The position numbers and the translations under genes are program-made. Source: SW132 sp038150125 (GTDB lineage Bacteria; Bacteroidota; Rhodothermia; Balneolales; Balneolaceae). From it: a DNA stretch of 64,000 nt. The notes below the pieces were generated by a model that saw only the letters and a program-made list of their open reading frames with translations, did no database searches and had not been told where the DNA came from. Positions 26,878-36,390 of the stretch are shown here, piece by piece (position 1 is the stretch's first letter; every line of letters begins with the position of its first letter). The stretch is from assembly GCF_038150125.1 (NCBI RefSeq), contig NZ_JBBVMF010000002.1:1-64000 (forward strand), given 5' to 3'.

Positions 26878-27915
26878 ATGTTTGAGGGGAAGACGCTTTT
26901 AATAACCGGGGGGACCGGATCATTTGGTAATGCTGTGCTTCGAAGGTTTCTGGATACGAACATCGGAGAAATTAGAATCTTCAGCAGGGATGAGAAGAAA
27001 CAGGATGACATGCGACAACATTACAATAATGATAAGATTAAATATTTTATCGGTGATGTGCGGAATAAGCGATCTATCGATATGGCAATGTCAGGCACTG
27101 ACTACGTTTTTCATGCTGCAGCGCTGAAACAAGTGCCATCCTGTGAGTTTTTCCCAACAGAGGCGGTACGAACCAATGTACTGGGCTGTGAAAATGTAAT
27201 TGACAGTGCTGTTCTTAATGGAGTGAAAAAAGTAGTTGTTTTAAGTACCGATAAGGCGGTCTATCCAATTAATGCAATGGGGATGTCGAAGGCACTTAGC
27301 GAAAAAGTGATGGTTGCTAAGTCAAGGTCGTTTAATGGAGATGGAACCGTTTTATGTGGAACCCGCTATGGGAATGTAATGGCCTCAAGAGGATCTGTGA
27401 TTCCGCTTTTTGTAAAGCAAATAAAATCGGGAAAGCCTATCACAATTACAGATCCGGAAATGTCCCGTTTTATGATGACTCTTGAAGATGCTGTTGAACT
27501 GGTTCTCTTCGCGTTTAAAAATGGAAACAGTGGAGATATTTTTGTCCAAAAGTCGCCCGCTTGTACTATAGGCGTACTCGCCGAAGCACTTCAGAAACTT
27601 TATCAGTCAAACAGTGAGGTAAAAATAATTGGAACTCGTCATGGAGAAAAGCTTTATGAGACGCTGGTAAACAGGGAAGAGATGGCTAAAGCAGAAAATC
27701 TGGAAAACTACTATCGGGTTCCTGCTGATACCCGTGATCTGAATTACGGTAAATTTTTTACAGAAGGGCAGGAAGACATCTCTAACGTTGAAGATTACAC
27801 GTCCCACAATACGGATAGACTGGATGTGGAGGGGACAAAAAAATTGCTAATGAAACTTCGGATTATCCAGAAAGATGTACTGAAAGAAGAATTTGAACCG
27901 ATTTTGGAGCCTTAA
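26878..27915 (+). CDS. capE: UDP-N-acetylglucosamine 4,6-dehydratase/5-epimerase (CapE/WbjB/FnlA type)
   Basis: A 345-residue extended SDR enzyme that converts UDP-GlcNAc to a UDP-4-keto-6-deoxy-L-sugar, the first step to UDP-N-acetyl-L-fucosamine. The nucleotide loop is TGGTGSFG near the start; DKAVYPINAMGMSKALSEK shows MxxxK where most SDRs have YxxxK, as known for CapE-type enzymes. A good ribosome-binding site (AGAGGA) precedes the ATG. The order capE-capF-capG-wbuB-like makes the assignment firm. Confidence 0.9.
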   Translation: MFEGKTLLITGGTGSFGNAVLRRFLDTNIGEIRIFSRDEKKQDDMRQHYNNDKIKYFIGDVRNKRSIDMAMSGTDYVFHAAALKQVPSCEFFPTEAVRTNVLGCENVIDSAVLNGVKKVVVLSTDKAVYPINAMGMSKALSEKVMVAKSRSFNGDGTVLCGTRYGNVMASRGSVIPLFVKQIKSGKPITITDPEMSRFMMTLEDAVELVLFAFKNGNSGDIFVQKSPACTIGVLAEALQKLYQSNSEVKIIGTRHGEKLYETLVNREEMAKAENLENYYRVPADTRDLNYGKFFTEGQEDISNVEDYTSHNTDRLDVEGTKKLLMKLRIIQKDVLKEEFEPILEP

Positions 27916-27920
27916 TCACT

Positions 27921-29045
27921 ATGAAGAAGGTAGGTATAACCGGACAATCTGGTTTTATAGGTACACATCTGGCAAATACGATCAGGTTACTGCCGGATGA
28001 ATTTAAATTAATCCCATTTGAAAAAGAGTGGTTTAAGAATGAGAAAGCTTTGGCATCATTTGTTGCTGAATGCGACTGTATCGTACATCTCGCAGCGGTG
28101 AATCGCCATGGTGATCCACAGGTTATTTACGACACCAATGTTGAGCTTGTAGAATCATTGATTGACGCCTTAGAGACCTCGGGAACCGCTCCCCAGATAA
28201 TTTTTTCATCTTCCTCCCAGGAAGAGAAAGATAATCTCTATGGGAAATCAAAAAGAGATGGGAGGAGAAAACTTGCTGCATGGGCAGAAAAACATAGCGC
28301 CATTTTTAACGGCCTGATCATTCCGAACGTATTCGGCCCTTTTGGAGATCCTTACTACAATTCAGTGGTTGCAACGTTTTCTCATCAGCTTACGCACGGG
28401 AAAACTCCTCAAATCCATCAGGATTCGATGATGAATTTGATTTATGTAGGGGAGCTTGTAGAAGAGATGCTTGATCGAATACGCAGTCCGGAACGTTCTG
28501 AGGCAGAGTATTCTCAGGTAAATCACACATCAGAATGTAAGGTATCTGAGCTGCTTGCTCATCTCAGGCGATTTAAGGCAAATTATGCTGAAAAAGGAGT
28601 GATTCCCGAACTGAAAGATACGTTTGAGCTAAACCTGTTTAATACATTCAGAAGTTATTTAGACCACAAAGAGCACTTTCCGGTTAAATACACCCTTCAT
28701 TCGGATTCTAGGGGCAGCTTTGTGGAAACTATTCGGCTCAACTCCGGAGGACAGGTCAGTTTTTCAACGACGGTACCCGGAATCACCAGGGGAAATCATT
28801 TTCACACTCGCAAAATAGAGAGGTTTGCGGTAATAAAAGGGGAAGCAAGAATAGATATGCGCCGAATTGGGACTAATGAAGTACTTTCATTTCGAGTTTC
28901 CGGTGAAAAACCCGGCTATGTGGATATGCCGATTTGGTATACGCACAACATTACAAATACCGGCGAGAATGAACTGTATACGATCTTTTGGATAAATGAA
29001 TTTTACGATCCTGAAGATTCTGATACCTACCCCATAGAGGTTTAG
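27921..29045 (+). CDS. capF: UDP-2-acetamido-2,6-dideoxy-hexulose reductase (CapF/WbjC/FnlB type)
   Basis: A 374-residue two-domain enzyme. The N-terminal SDR domain (GITGQSGFIGTHL, about 1-245) reduces the CapE product. The C-terminal cupin (about 250-374) has the metal-ligand motif RGNHFHTRK. This fusion is specific to the CapF family. It starts 5 bases after capE, and its stop is 2 bases before the TTG start of capG. Confidence 0.92.
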   Translation: MKKVGITGQSGFIGTHLANTIRLLPDEFKLIPFEKEWFKNEKALASFVAECDCIVHLAAVNRHGDPQVIYDTNVELVESLIDALETSGTAPQIIFSSSSQEEKDNLYGKSKRDGRRKLAAWAEKHSAIFNGLIIPNVFGPFGDPYYNSVVATFSHQLTHGKTPQIHQDSMMNLIYVGELVEEMLDRIRSPERSEAEYSQVNHTSECKVSELLAHLRRFKANYAEKGVIPELKDTFELNLFNTFRSYLDHKEHFPVKYTLHSDSRGSFVETIRLNSGGQVSFSTTVPGITRGNHFHTRKIERFAVIKGEARIDMRRIGTNEVLSFRVSGEKPGYVDMPIWYTHNITNTGENELYTIFWINEFYDPEDSDTYPIEV

Positions 29046-29047
29046 CT

Positions 29048-30181
29048 TTGAAAAAGGATACAAAAAGACTTAAAGTTGTAACGGTGGTAGGGACCCGGCC
29101 TGAAATAATTCGACTTTCAAGGGTTATACCCCTGTTAGATGATTATTTGAATCAGGTAATCGTTCATACCGGGCAAAACTATGATTACGAGCTTAATGAG
29201 ATTTTTTTTAATGATCTGGAACTGCGCAAACCTGATTATTTTCTGGAAGCAGACCGCTCCTCGATGGGAGCTGCTGTTGGTGATATCTTAAAGAAAACTG
29301 AAATTGTTTTAAAAAAGGAAGAACCGGATGCGATGTTGGTGCTCGGGGACACGAACTCATGTCTCTCTGCATATATCGCAAAACGCCTCCATATTCCGGT
29401 TTTTCATATGGAAGCCGGAAATCGATCCTATGATTTTAATGTGCCTGAGGAGGTAAATCGCAGAATTATAGATCATATTGCAGATTTTAACCTGGTATAT
29501 ACCGAGCATGCAAGAAGACATTTAATTTCTGAGGGCCTGCCTCATCGAAGAATTTATCTTACGGGTTCTCCCATGAAGGAAGTACTGGATTACTACAGGC
29601 CGGGAATTGAGAAGTCAACCATACTTTCTGAGTTAGAGCTTAAAAAGAGAGAGTATTTTTTGGTTTCAACCCATAGGGAAGAGAATGTAGATAATCCCGA
29701 CAACCTGAAGAAAATACTAGGCGTGCTGGAACGGTTGAACAACGAATTTAAAGTACCTGTAATTGTTTCAACACATCCCAGAACTCGAAAAAAAATAGAG
29801 GAGCTGGGCAGGGTTAAAACCAAAGCAGACATACGGTTTTTAAAGCCTTTTGGATTTCTTGACTATAACAGACTACAACTGGATTCACTTTGTACGCTAT
29901 CTGATAGCGGAACAATAAGTGAGGAGTCTTCAATCTTATCTTTTCCGGCGGTTTCCATTCGGGAATCGATGGAGAGGCCCGAAGCACAGGACGCCGGAAC
30001 TGTGATTTTATCCGGGTTTGATCCCGATATTATTTTGCAGGCCGTTCGGCTTTCAGTTGATAAACAGGCAAGAGGATCCATTGTAGAAGACTACAATATT
30101 GAGAATACATCGATGCGAGTATTAAAATTAATACTCGGTAATACAGGACTCAGTAACCGTTGGCACGGTATTAATTTCTAA
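29048..30181 (+). CDS. capG: UDP-N-acetylglucosamine 2-epimerase-like (CapG/WbjD/FnlC type)
   Basis: A 377-residue enzyme of the non-hydrolysing WecB fold that completes UDP-N-acetyl-L-fucosamine by C2 epimerisation. Motifs include VGTRPEIIRLS at the start, HTGQNYDYEL, MEAGNRSYDFNVPEEVNRR and STHPRTRKK. The frame must start with TTG at 29048, since no ATG is available before the conserved VGTRPE motif; it follows capF by 2 bases. Confidence 0.92.
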   Translation: MKKDTKRLKVVTVVGTRPEIIRLSRVIPLLDDYLNQVIVHTGQNYDYELNEIFFNDLELRKPDYFLEADRSSMGAAVGDILKKTEIVLKKEEPDAMLVLGDTNSCLSAYIAKRLHIPVFHMEAGNRSYDFNVPEEVNRRIIDHIADFNLVYTEHARRHLISEGLPHRRIYLTGSPMKEVLDYYRPGIEKSTILSELELKKREYFLVSTHREENVDNPDNLKKILGVLERLNNEFKVPVIVSTHPRTRKKIEELGRVKTKADIRFLKPFGFLDYNRLQLDSLCTLSDSGTISEESSILSFPAVSIRESMERPEAQDAGTVILSGFDPDIILQAVRLSVDKQARGSIVEDYNIENTSMRVLKLILGNTGLSNRWHGINF

Positions 30182-30191
30182 AGGGGTAACA

Positions 30192-31403
30192 ATGAAAAAA
30201 AGAAAAAAAATATTGGTTCTTGCGGAGGTATTCTATCCGGAGGACTTTTTAATTAATGACCTGGCTTCAGAATGGATTGATAAGGGGTACGACCTGGAAA
30301 TTTTGGCAAGGGCCCCATCCTATCCCTACGGGAATGCTTATGAAGGGTATAAAAACCGTTTATATCAGCAAGATAGTTACAAAGGAGCCGTAGTCCATCG
30401 TATAGGTTTTGTGAAAGGGTATAAGAACTCGGTCATAAAAAAAATACTGAACTATATTCTTTTTGTAATTATCGGAACCGCGGTCATGCTGAAAATTGGA
30501 AGGAGGTTCGACAGGCTTTTTATCTATCATACCGGGCCATTAACACTTGCGCTCCCCGGTACAATTGCTAAAAAAATCTATAGAATGAAAGTTTCAATAT
30601 GGACACAAGACCTCTGGCCCGATACCGTATATGCATATGGTTTTAAGAAAACGCAACTGCTGCATCTTTTTCTTACAAGACTTGTGCGGTTTGTTTACAA
30701 AAATTGTGATCATATTTTTGTTACCTGCAGTGGATTCTCAAAGAGAATTCAGGAATATGTTCCCGGTAAAGAAATTTCTACAGCTCCGAATTGGCCAATA
30801 ATAAATAGCTTCGAAGCTCCTGATGAAAAGGTGGATATTGAACTACCTGAGGGATTTAACTTTACGTTTACAGGTAACGTTGGGAAAGTGCAGAACCTGG
30901 AAAATGTCATTATGGGTTTTGGAATTTTCCAAAAGAAAAACCCTGATGCGTACCTGAACATAGTGGGAGATGGCTCTAATTTGGATAATTTAAAAGATCT
31001 CGTACAGAAAGAGAGCATTGGGGGCGTGAAATTCTGGGGGCGTTATCCTGTCTATACCATGCCCGGATTTTATGCTAAAAGTGATGTGCTTGTACTCTCC
31101 CTAATTGAAAGTCCAATCTACGAATTAACAATACCCCTAAAGTTTCAAACCTATCTTACTGCCGGTAAACCTATTTTTGGGATTATTAATGGGGATGTAG
31201 CAAAATTAATTAAAAACAACCATATAGGTTTTACTGCAGATCCTAAAAGCTTGGTACACATATCCAATGCTTTTGAGAATATTTTACAATCACTTCGAAA
31301 ATCAGATTCAGAGCTGGAAATAATGGCCGGAAATTGTAAAAATCTTTTGGAGAGTCAATTCAATCGAGAGCTGATCATTGAAAACCTGACATCTTCCAAC
31401 TAG
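30192..31403 (+). CDS. wbuB: WbuB-like GT4 glycosyltransferase, probable L-FucNAc transferase
   Basis: A 403-residue GT4 enzyme. VSIWTQDLWPDTV and LKFQTYLTAGKPIF are typical of the WbuB/CapM-like group. In E. coli O26 and similar loci wbuB directly follows fnlABC and is predicted to transfer L-FucNAc; the same order is seen here, 10 bases after capG. The substrate is inferred from this context. It is the last intact gene of the main locus, before a wrecked IS element. Confidence 0.8.
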   Translation: MKKRKKILVLAEVFYPEDFLINDLASEWIDKGYDLEILARAPSYPYGNAYEGYKNRLYQQDSYKGAVVHRIGFVKGYKNSVIKKILNYILFVIIGTAVMLKIGRRFDRLFIYHTGPLTLALPGTIAKKIYRMKVSIWTQDLWPDTVYAYGFKKTQLLHLFLTRLVRFVYKNCDHIFVTCSGFSKRIQEYVPGKEISTAPNWPIINSFEAPDEKVDIELPEGFNFTFTGNVGKVQNLENVIMGFGIFQKKNPDAYLNIVGDGSNLDNLKDLVQKESIGGVKFWGRYPVYTMPGFYAKSDVLVLSLIESPIYELTIPLKFQTYLTAGKPIFGIINGDVAKLIKNNHIGFTADPKSLVHISNAFENILQSLRKSDSELEIMAGNCKNLLESQFNRELIIENLTSSN

Positions 31404-31703
31404 ATTTTATTAAAATCAATGATTGTGATTTCTGAAGAGGACATCCCTGAGATCAACTTTTTTTGTTTCTAATTGTATACTGCGGTAATAAAATGAGCTT
31501 ATATGCGATGCTTTAAATCCATCATTTCATTAAAGCCTGAGTTAAAGTCATTAGTGCAACAGCGCGGTTTTTTAAGGTTCTCTGGATGGGTAAAAGGTAA
31601 TTAAATTTTTGTATGGGGTCTAATATTCAAATAGCGCTCTTCTGTTTTGTTCTGCTAATTCGTGATGTCCTTTAGATCTGTACCCTTAAGAAAAACCGGC
31701 GGA

Positions 31704-32572
31704 TCACTCCGGTTCGGTGTTCCACGGTTCCTTTGTTATGTGATGTATAGGGTCACTGGTAAAGTACAAACTGGCATCTAGTTTTCTTGCCAGCGATTGG
31801 TGATTTGCAAAGGCCTTATCGTAATCGACGGTCACGGTTTTGATGAATGACATAGGAAACCGGGCCAGACTCTGCTCAATAGCCGTCTTCGTTAGCTCAG
31901 TATGCCGACTGGTGGTCTTTTTGAAGGTGGATGAGCAGTGTTGCTCGGTCGGTGATGTCCAATAGAGCTGCTTTGTGAGCGTTATCCGTCCATCAGGTCT
32001 ATTTCCACGGCTCCAAGGCGACTGCGCTTGCCGACGACCTCTGGGCGTTGTTCTATGGAGGAGCGCCCGATGAGAAGTCCCCCCAGGAGTCGTTATAATT
32101 GTCTCATTTGTGCCGTCGCCGGCTATGCTTAATGTGTTCTTATAGAGTTCTTTGCTGGCCGGGTTCTTTTGGCCTTTTCCTCTCCAGATCTATTGATAGA
32201 TCACTTCATGACTATCCGCGTCTACTCCCTGCACGCTCCAGCGTCCACTGATCAGTTCCGAGCTGAGTTTTTCGGTCTCCAGCCACTGAGTGGCCTGGTC
32301 TTTCAATCCCTCGGTAAATCGAATATGCTTATGTTTACCGCTGTGATGGTAGGTTTTACGCTAAGCCGCCTCCGGGCGATATTCGTTGGCATAGCGGCCA
32401 CGGGTGGGGACATTGCAGGATAGTTCACGGGAAATAGTTGACTTCTGAACGCCGATAATTTGCGCAATTTTAGTGAGTGGAGTGAGTGGAGTGAGTGGAG
32501 TGAGTGGCCCGCCTCAGGCAGGGCTTTAATCTTGTAACGATCGTTAAGGTCAAGTTGTTTTTATTTTTGCAT
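31704..32572 (-). mobile_element. Wrecked IS30-family transposase
   Basis: Reading the complement from 32572, fragments in shifting frames match an IS30 transposase. There is a helix-turn-helix (KIAQIIGVQKSTISREL), then WLETEKLSSELISGRW, then VVGKRSRLGAVEIDLMDG, where IS30 proteins have GDxxEVDLM-like residues, and finally TVDYDKAFANHQ and YFTSDP. Several stops and frameshifts interrupt it. A 9-bp tandem repeat (32473-32507) sits inside the helix-turn-helix. Clear terminal repeats were not found. The rest of 31404-31703 shows nothing recognisable. Confidence 0.75.
32473..32507. repeat. 9-bp tandem repeat, almost four units
   Basis: GTGAGTGGA is repeated almost exactly four times. On the minus strand it reads repeated His-Ser-Leu in the position where IS30 proteins have a single GHS-type motif before the helix-turn-helix, so it is an in-frame slippage expansion inside a dead transposase. 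Confidence 0.85.
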
Positions 32573-32767
32573 GATAGCACGAATATAAACCGCTTGGCCG
32601 AAAACCCTGAGGCGCGCGCCCCTCAGGGTTTAATATCGTGTTTCACTTATTACTTGAACTCAGAAAATATTATAGATTCGGAAAAAATATATTAGAATTC
32701 CCTTTTCTAATGTAACGATTGTGTAGTGTCATCATCTTTTAGAGTAGTGATAACTAAAAAAAACCAA

Positions 32768-35272
32768 ATGAAGAGTTTAAATCTGTCTCCACGGGTATCA
32801 ATTCTGGTTGCTTTACTGACATTATTGTTTCATTCGGGATATGCTCAGCTTCCCCAGGATTATCAGTACCAGGTGGAACTTCGCAATTATATGGCATCTC
32901 TTTCAGAAAGTGATTTTAATATTGAGATTACAGGTTTAAACTACCAGGACGTTAATATTTTACCGGAAGATGAACTCTTCAAAACATGGATTTTGAGAAT
33001 AAATCGGGGCCGGTCTCATCCTAGCTTTGAAGGTATTACGAGGAGAGCGCGGTATTTTACTTTGGAAGAAATTGAAAGAGACGGTGCCGTCTATATGGAT
33101 ATAGGCCGGGGAGAGTTTCATGATCCTATTGCAACGGCCTGGTGGGCAAACTGGGACTTTTCCGGTAATCCGTACTATAATAGCAGAGCGATTAAACTTA
33201 GGGCGGCTATAACGGTTATGGTGGATATGATAATGCTGGAGAGATACCACGCAGAAGGAAAAGGTCGCAGATCCGATTTCGCAGGAACCAGTCTTCTCCG
33301 AATGGGTTATGTATATGGAATTGTAAAAGATGTGCTTCCAAATAGTGTGCGTCAAGCTTATGAAGAAGGGATGGTCCGCCTCATGTCGAGAATAGAAGAT
33401 TGGGGGCCAACTTTGATACATGCTGATATGGATATGTTTGCCGTTGCCGGTGTATGGGCAGTAGCAGAAAGCATGGATAGTAATGATATGCGACAACGGG
33501 CACGCGATTACGTGTCGAGATTGTTCGATGGTGCTTATAGAGATGCCGGATACATTCATCATGGCGGAGGTTTTGATCCATCATACCAGGGAATAACTTT
33601 TGCATTTGTCGGCTGGGCTGCGATGATTTCAAAAGACCCTTTTTTATTAGAAAAGATGGAAGAAATGAGCAGATTGAAAGCATACTTAAGTTTTCCAGAT
33701 CCGGATGGAAAATGGCATGGGCCCTCAAACTTTGCCACTTCAAACGATGCAGGGTCGCCAAATGATCAATGGGGCCCTTATCATAGAGACATTGGTATTT
33801 CGATGTTAACGGATGAAGCGAAATACCTGATAGGATCGGGAAAAGATCGCCCGCATTGGTACATGGTTGGTATACCTGAACCGTGGGAGCTACAGGAAAT
33901 AACAATATCTGATCTTCGTAGGATTAGTGACAGAATTATATTAGATGGAAAATCAGACAGAGAACCCGCTGTTTGGAGTGAAGATCATTGGACTAATATC
34001 ATAAACTTTGCACAGGAATATTATATCGATGGGTTTTACCAGGAGCTTAAAGATCTTAAAAGTAAAGACTCTCCTCTGTTAAAGGCCCCTTTAGAACGGT
34101 CAGAAAATTATACTGAGAATTTTGGCGATGAATTATTAATTGCTAAAAGAGACTCTTTCGCTCTAGCCATACACACAGGCCCCCTTTCATATTGGGGGGA
34201 TGAAACCAACATCTCTGGTCTCGGTGGTGGTGGCGTTTCCACATTTTGGACGGTTGAAACAGGCCCTGTAATACTTGGAAAGCAGAGAGGGTTTCAGAAC
34301 AATTCAACCGGACCCGATCGGTGGGAAGATTGGGAATTATGGCCTGTCCACGCTATCAGTGGTACTACCGAAAATGGAAAACCTTTCAGTTCTGCAAGAC
34401 AACGACTGCCTGAATCTACCTTTGAAACGAATGATTCTACAATATCTGTTCGAGTTTCAGGTGTTCTTAATGATCGATATGCAGCACCGGATAATGCACT
34501 TCAGGGCGAGGTAACCTATCGCAGAAAGTTTGAAGTAGGTAATAATGGTCTATTGGTTGAGTCATCACTCATGAGTGATGGTATCGATAATTTCAAAAAA
34601 CTCTATGAGATTGTACCGATTTTTATCGGGAACAGGCAGGAAATAGGTGTGAATATTTTCTTCAGGTCACAAAAGTCTGATTGGATTGAGGCAACTGCTC
34701 AGCTCCAGTATGAGATTGACCAGGTAAGAATTGATCGATTTAACGGGAGTATATACATCAAATTTGATCAACCCCAAGCGGTTCGGTTATCGCCTGAGAT
34801 CTGGAGCACCGATTATCAAACCCGATCTGAAGCGCGGAATATTATGATAGATTTAACTGGTGTAAATGAAATTGGCGAATATAAAATTTCCTACAGCATA
34901 TCTACTGAGGAGAAGTTTATTTTTAAAAATAGCAATGAGGATAGCAGCGGGAAGGACAATAATGATTCAATAGGAACTTCCACAAATGAGTATAGTGAAA
35001 ATGTGAGAGGCAATGAGTTAAAGCAAAATTATCCCAATCCGTTTAATCCGACGACAGAAATCCAGTTTGAATTAAAGGAGCCCCAACAAGTGTCTTTGAC
35101 TGTTTATGACCTAACCGGAAGAAAAATTAAAACGCTTGCTGATAAATTTCACAGTAGAGGTATTCATAGCGTAACATTCAAAGCAGACAATTTAGCCAGC
35201 GGGATCTATTTATATAGATTGGTGACGGAATCCTCTACTCAAATTATTAAAAGAATGACTTTAATAAAATAA
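32768..35272 (+). CDS. Large secreted protein with T9SS-like sorting domain, paralog 1
   Basis: 834 residues from the ATG at 32768, chosen because a signal peptide follows at once (MKSLNLSPRVSILV to GYAQ); an upstream in-frame ATG at 32726 would spoil it. Residues about 20-715 form one unrecognised domain with IHADMDMFAVAG, HHGGGFDPSYQG and YHRDIGISMLTDEAKY. The helical, aromatic-rich pattern suggests an alpha/alpha-toroid polysaccharide-lyase-like fold, but this is uncertain. A polar linker leads to a C-terminal NYPNPFNPTTEIQF domain ending RMTLIK, as in T9SS cargo. Two close paralogs follow; this one is the most diverged and most AT-rich. Confidence 0.75.
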   Translation: MKSLNLSPRVSILVALLTLLFHSGYAQLPQDYQYQVELRNYMASLSESDFNIEITGLNYQDVNILPEDELFKTWILRINRGRSHPSFEGITRRARYFTLEEIERDGAVYMDIGRGEFHDPIATAWWANWDFSGNPYYNSRAIKLRAAITVMVDMIMLERYHAEGKGRRSDFAGTSLLRMGYVYGIVKDVLPNSVRQAYEEGMVRLMSRIEDWGPTLIHADMDMFAVAGVWAVAESMDSNDMRQRARDYVSRLFDGAYRDAGYIHHGGGFDPSYQGITFAFVGWAAMISKDPFLLEKMEEMSRLKAYLSFPDPDGKWHGPSNFATSNDAGSPNDQWGPYHRDIGISMLTDEAKYLIGSGKDRPHWYMVGIPEPWELQEITISDLRRISDRIILDGKSDREPAVWSEDHWTNIINFAQEYYIDGFYQELKDLKSKDSPLLKAPLERSENYTENFGDELLIAKRDSFALAIHTGPLSYWGDETNISGLGGGGVSTFWTVETGPVILGKQRGFQNNSTGPDRWEDWELWPVHAISGTTENGKPFSSARQRLPESTFETNDSTISVRVSGVLNDRYAAPDNALQGEVTYRRKFEVGNNGLLVESSLMSDGIDNFKKLYEIVPIFIGNRQEIGVNIFFRSQKSDWIEATAQLQYEIDQVRIDRFNGSIYIKFDQPQAVRLSPEIWSTDYQTRSEARNIMIDLTGVNEIGEYKISYSISTEEKFIFKNSNEDSSGKDNNDSIGTSTNEYSENVRGNELKQNYPNPFNPTTEIQFELKEPQQVSLTVYDLTGRKIKTLADKFHSRGIHSVTFKADNLASGIYLYRLVTESSTQIIKRMTLIK

Positions 35273-35285
35273 ATCAGCGGCTAAA

Positions 35286-35457
35286 GATTTACGATATAAC
35301 TGGCTGCCTGGTCTTTGAGATTTTTTATGGTTTGGAAGAGATTGGTAAACAGTTAGAGATATCTTTTAAATGCACTGAACCTGCCGAGCGGAATTTACAT
35401 ATACCGCTTGATTACGGGAAATGAAATCTTTGCAAGAAAAATGACGCTAATTAACTA
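35286..35457 (+). pseudogene. Remnant of a T9SS-like sorting domain
   Basis: The frame KIYDITGCLVFEIFYGLEEI shifts at about 35370 into LNLPSGIYIYRLITGNE, which ends ARKMTLIN and a stop. This matches the end of the sorting domain in the neighbouring paralogs (IYDLSGRLV ... LSSGIYIYRLVTGNE). It is the tail of a lost additional paralog, directly beside an IS200-type remnant. Confidence 0.8.
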
Positions 35458-35459
35458 AA

Positions 35460-36016
35460 CCCCTGCACTGAAAGCACGGGGGTTAGAGACGGACTAAAGT
35501 CCTATAATAAGATGAAATCTGAGTTATCATCATCTTCCTTGCTTATGTGATGCTCAAGTTACGCCTGAACCATTTGATCCGTAATATTTCTTGTGCTTCA
35601 TGCTCCGTACCCTGTCGCCCAAAAGTGCCTGCCCCAGTATCTTTTCTTGTACTTAGGATATTCTTTCTATAGCAGGCGTGAGCTTCTACCTTTTACCCGT
35701 TTCACCAGATGACTTATTGAGATTGGAGGTAGATACTCAATATGAATCTGTACATGATCTTTACTCACATTACCTTTCAATACCTATACTTCCTCCACTT
35801 CACAGGCCTGATTGACCAGCTCTCTGCATCGCTTTTGAATATCTCTTTTCAGCACATGGTGTCGATATTTGGTAACCCACACGATGTGGCACGTCAGTCG
35901 AGTGGTCGTGTGGCTTCCTTTGCGCATTGGTTTTGCCATAGCTCAAACAATACCAAATATTAGCCTTTTCGTAACATTAAAGTTCTGCACTGAAAGTGCA
36001 GGGTTTTAACCCTCTG
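35460..36016 (-). mobile_element. Decayed IS200-type element with terminal hairpins
   Basis: The complement from 35939 reads MAKPMRKGSHTTTRLTCHIV, then WVTKYRHHVL, SKDHVQIHI (HUH motif) and VKRVKGRSSRLL, which matches the single-domain tyrosine transposase TnpA of IS200/IS605. Stop codons interrupt it and the end is eroded. Both ends carry hairpins around GCACTGAAAG: AACCCC (35458-35463) with GGGGTT (35479-35484) on the left, and CTGCACT (35985-35991) with AGTGCAG (35995-36001) on the right. No TnpB is seen. Confidence 0.8.
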
Positions 36017-36030
36017 CTTGGACCAATAAA

Positions 36031-36372
36031 TTTCGTGAAAGCTACTTTGATACAGGCAAAATTTTTCGGAATCAGTTGCTGAGAATGAATCGTGGTCGAA
36101 GCAATCCTTTAATAGCCGTACTAACCCGATTAACAAAGAATTTCATTCGTTCAATTATTGTGAGAATGAGTAAAGTTTTTATGGTATTTAGTCGCGGTGG
36201 ATATATATCGCCAATCGAAGGTTGCTATGTTCGTAAGTTCACGGTAAAAGAGAATGGAGTGATGATTGGCTCAGTATAGTGTCCGATGGATTTTACAAGC
36301 TGTGTTATCTTTATGAAATAATTCCGCTCTATTTGGAAAACCGGAAGTATTTGTTGTATTATCTTAAAAATT
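36031..36372 (+). pseudogene. Internally deleted remnant of a large secreted paralog
   Basis: KFRESYFDTGKIFRNQLLRM followed by NRGRSNP aligns with the region around residue 70 of the intact paralogs (FQESYFDDGDKVFRTWI ... NRGRNHP). After a jump of several hundred residues it continues with RKFTVKENGVM and, one frame over, SDGFYKLCYLYEIIPLYLEN, which matches residues around 610. Most of the gene has been lost and the rest has drifted. Confidence 0.8.
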
Positions 36373-36390
36373 TGAGAGTCTTATTAGGAA

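Noticed and set aside
33381..33905. 174-codon minus-strand frame over paralog 1 (and similar 200-219-codon frames at 32960, 36544 and 42330)
   Set aside because: These are shadows of the strongly supported + strand genes; they recur only because the paralogs share sequence.
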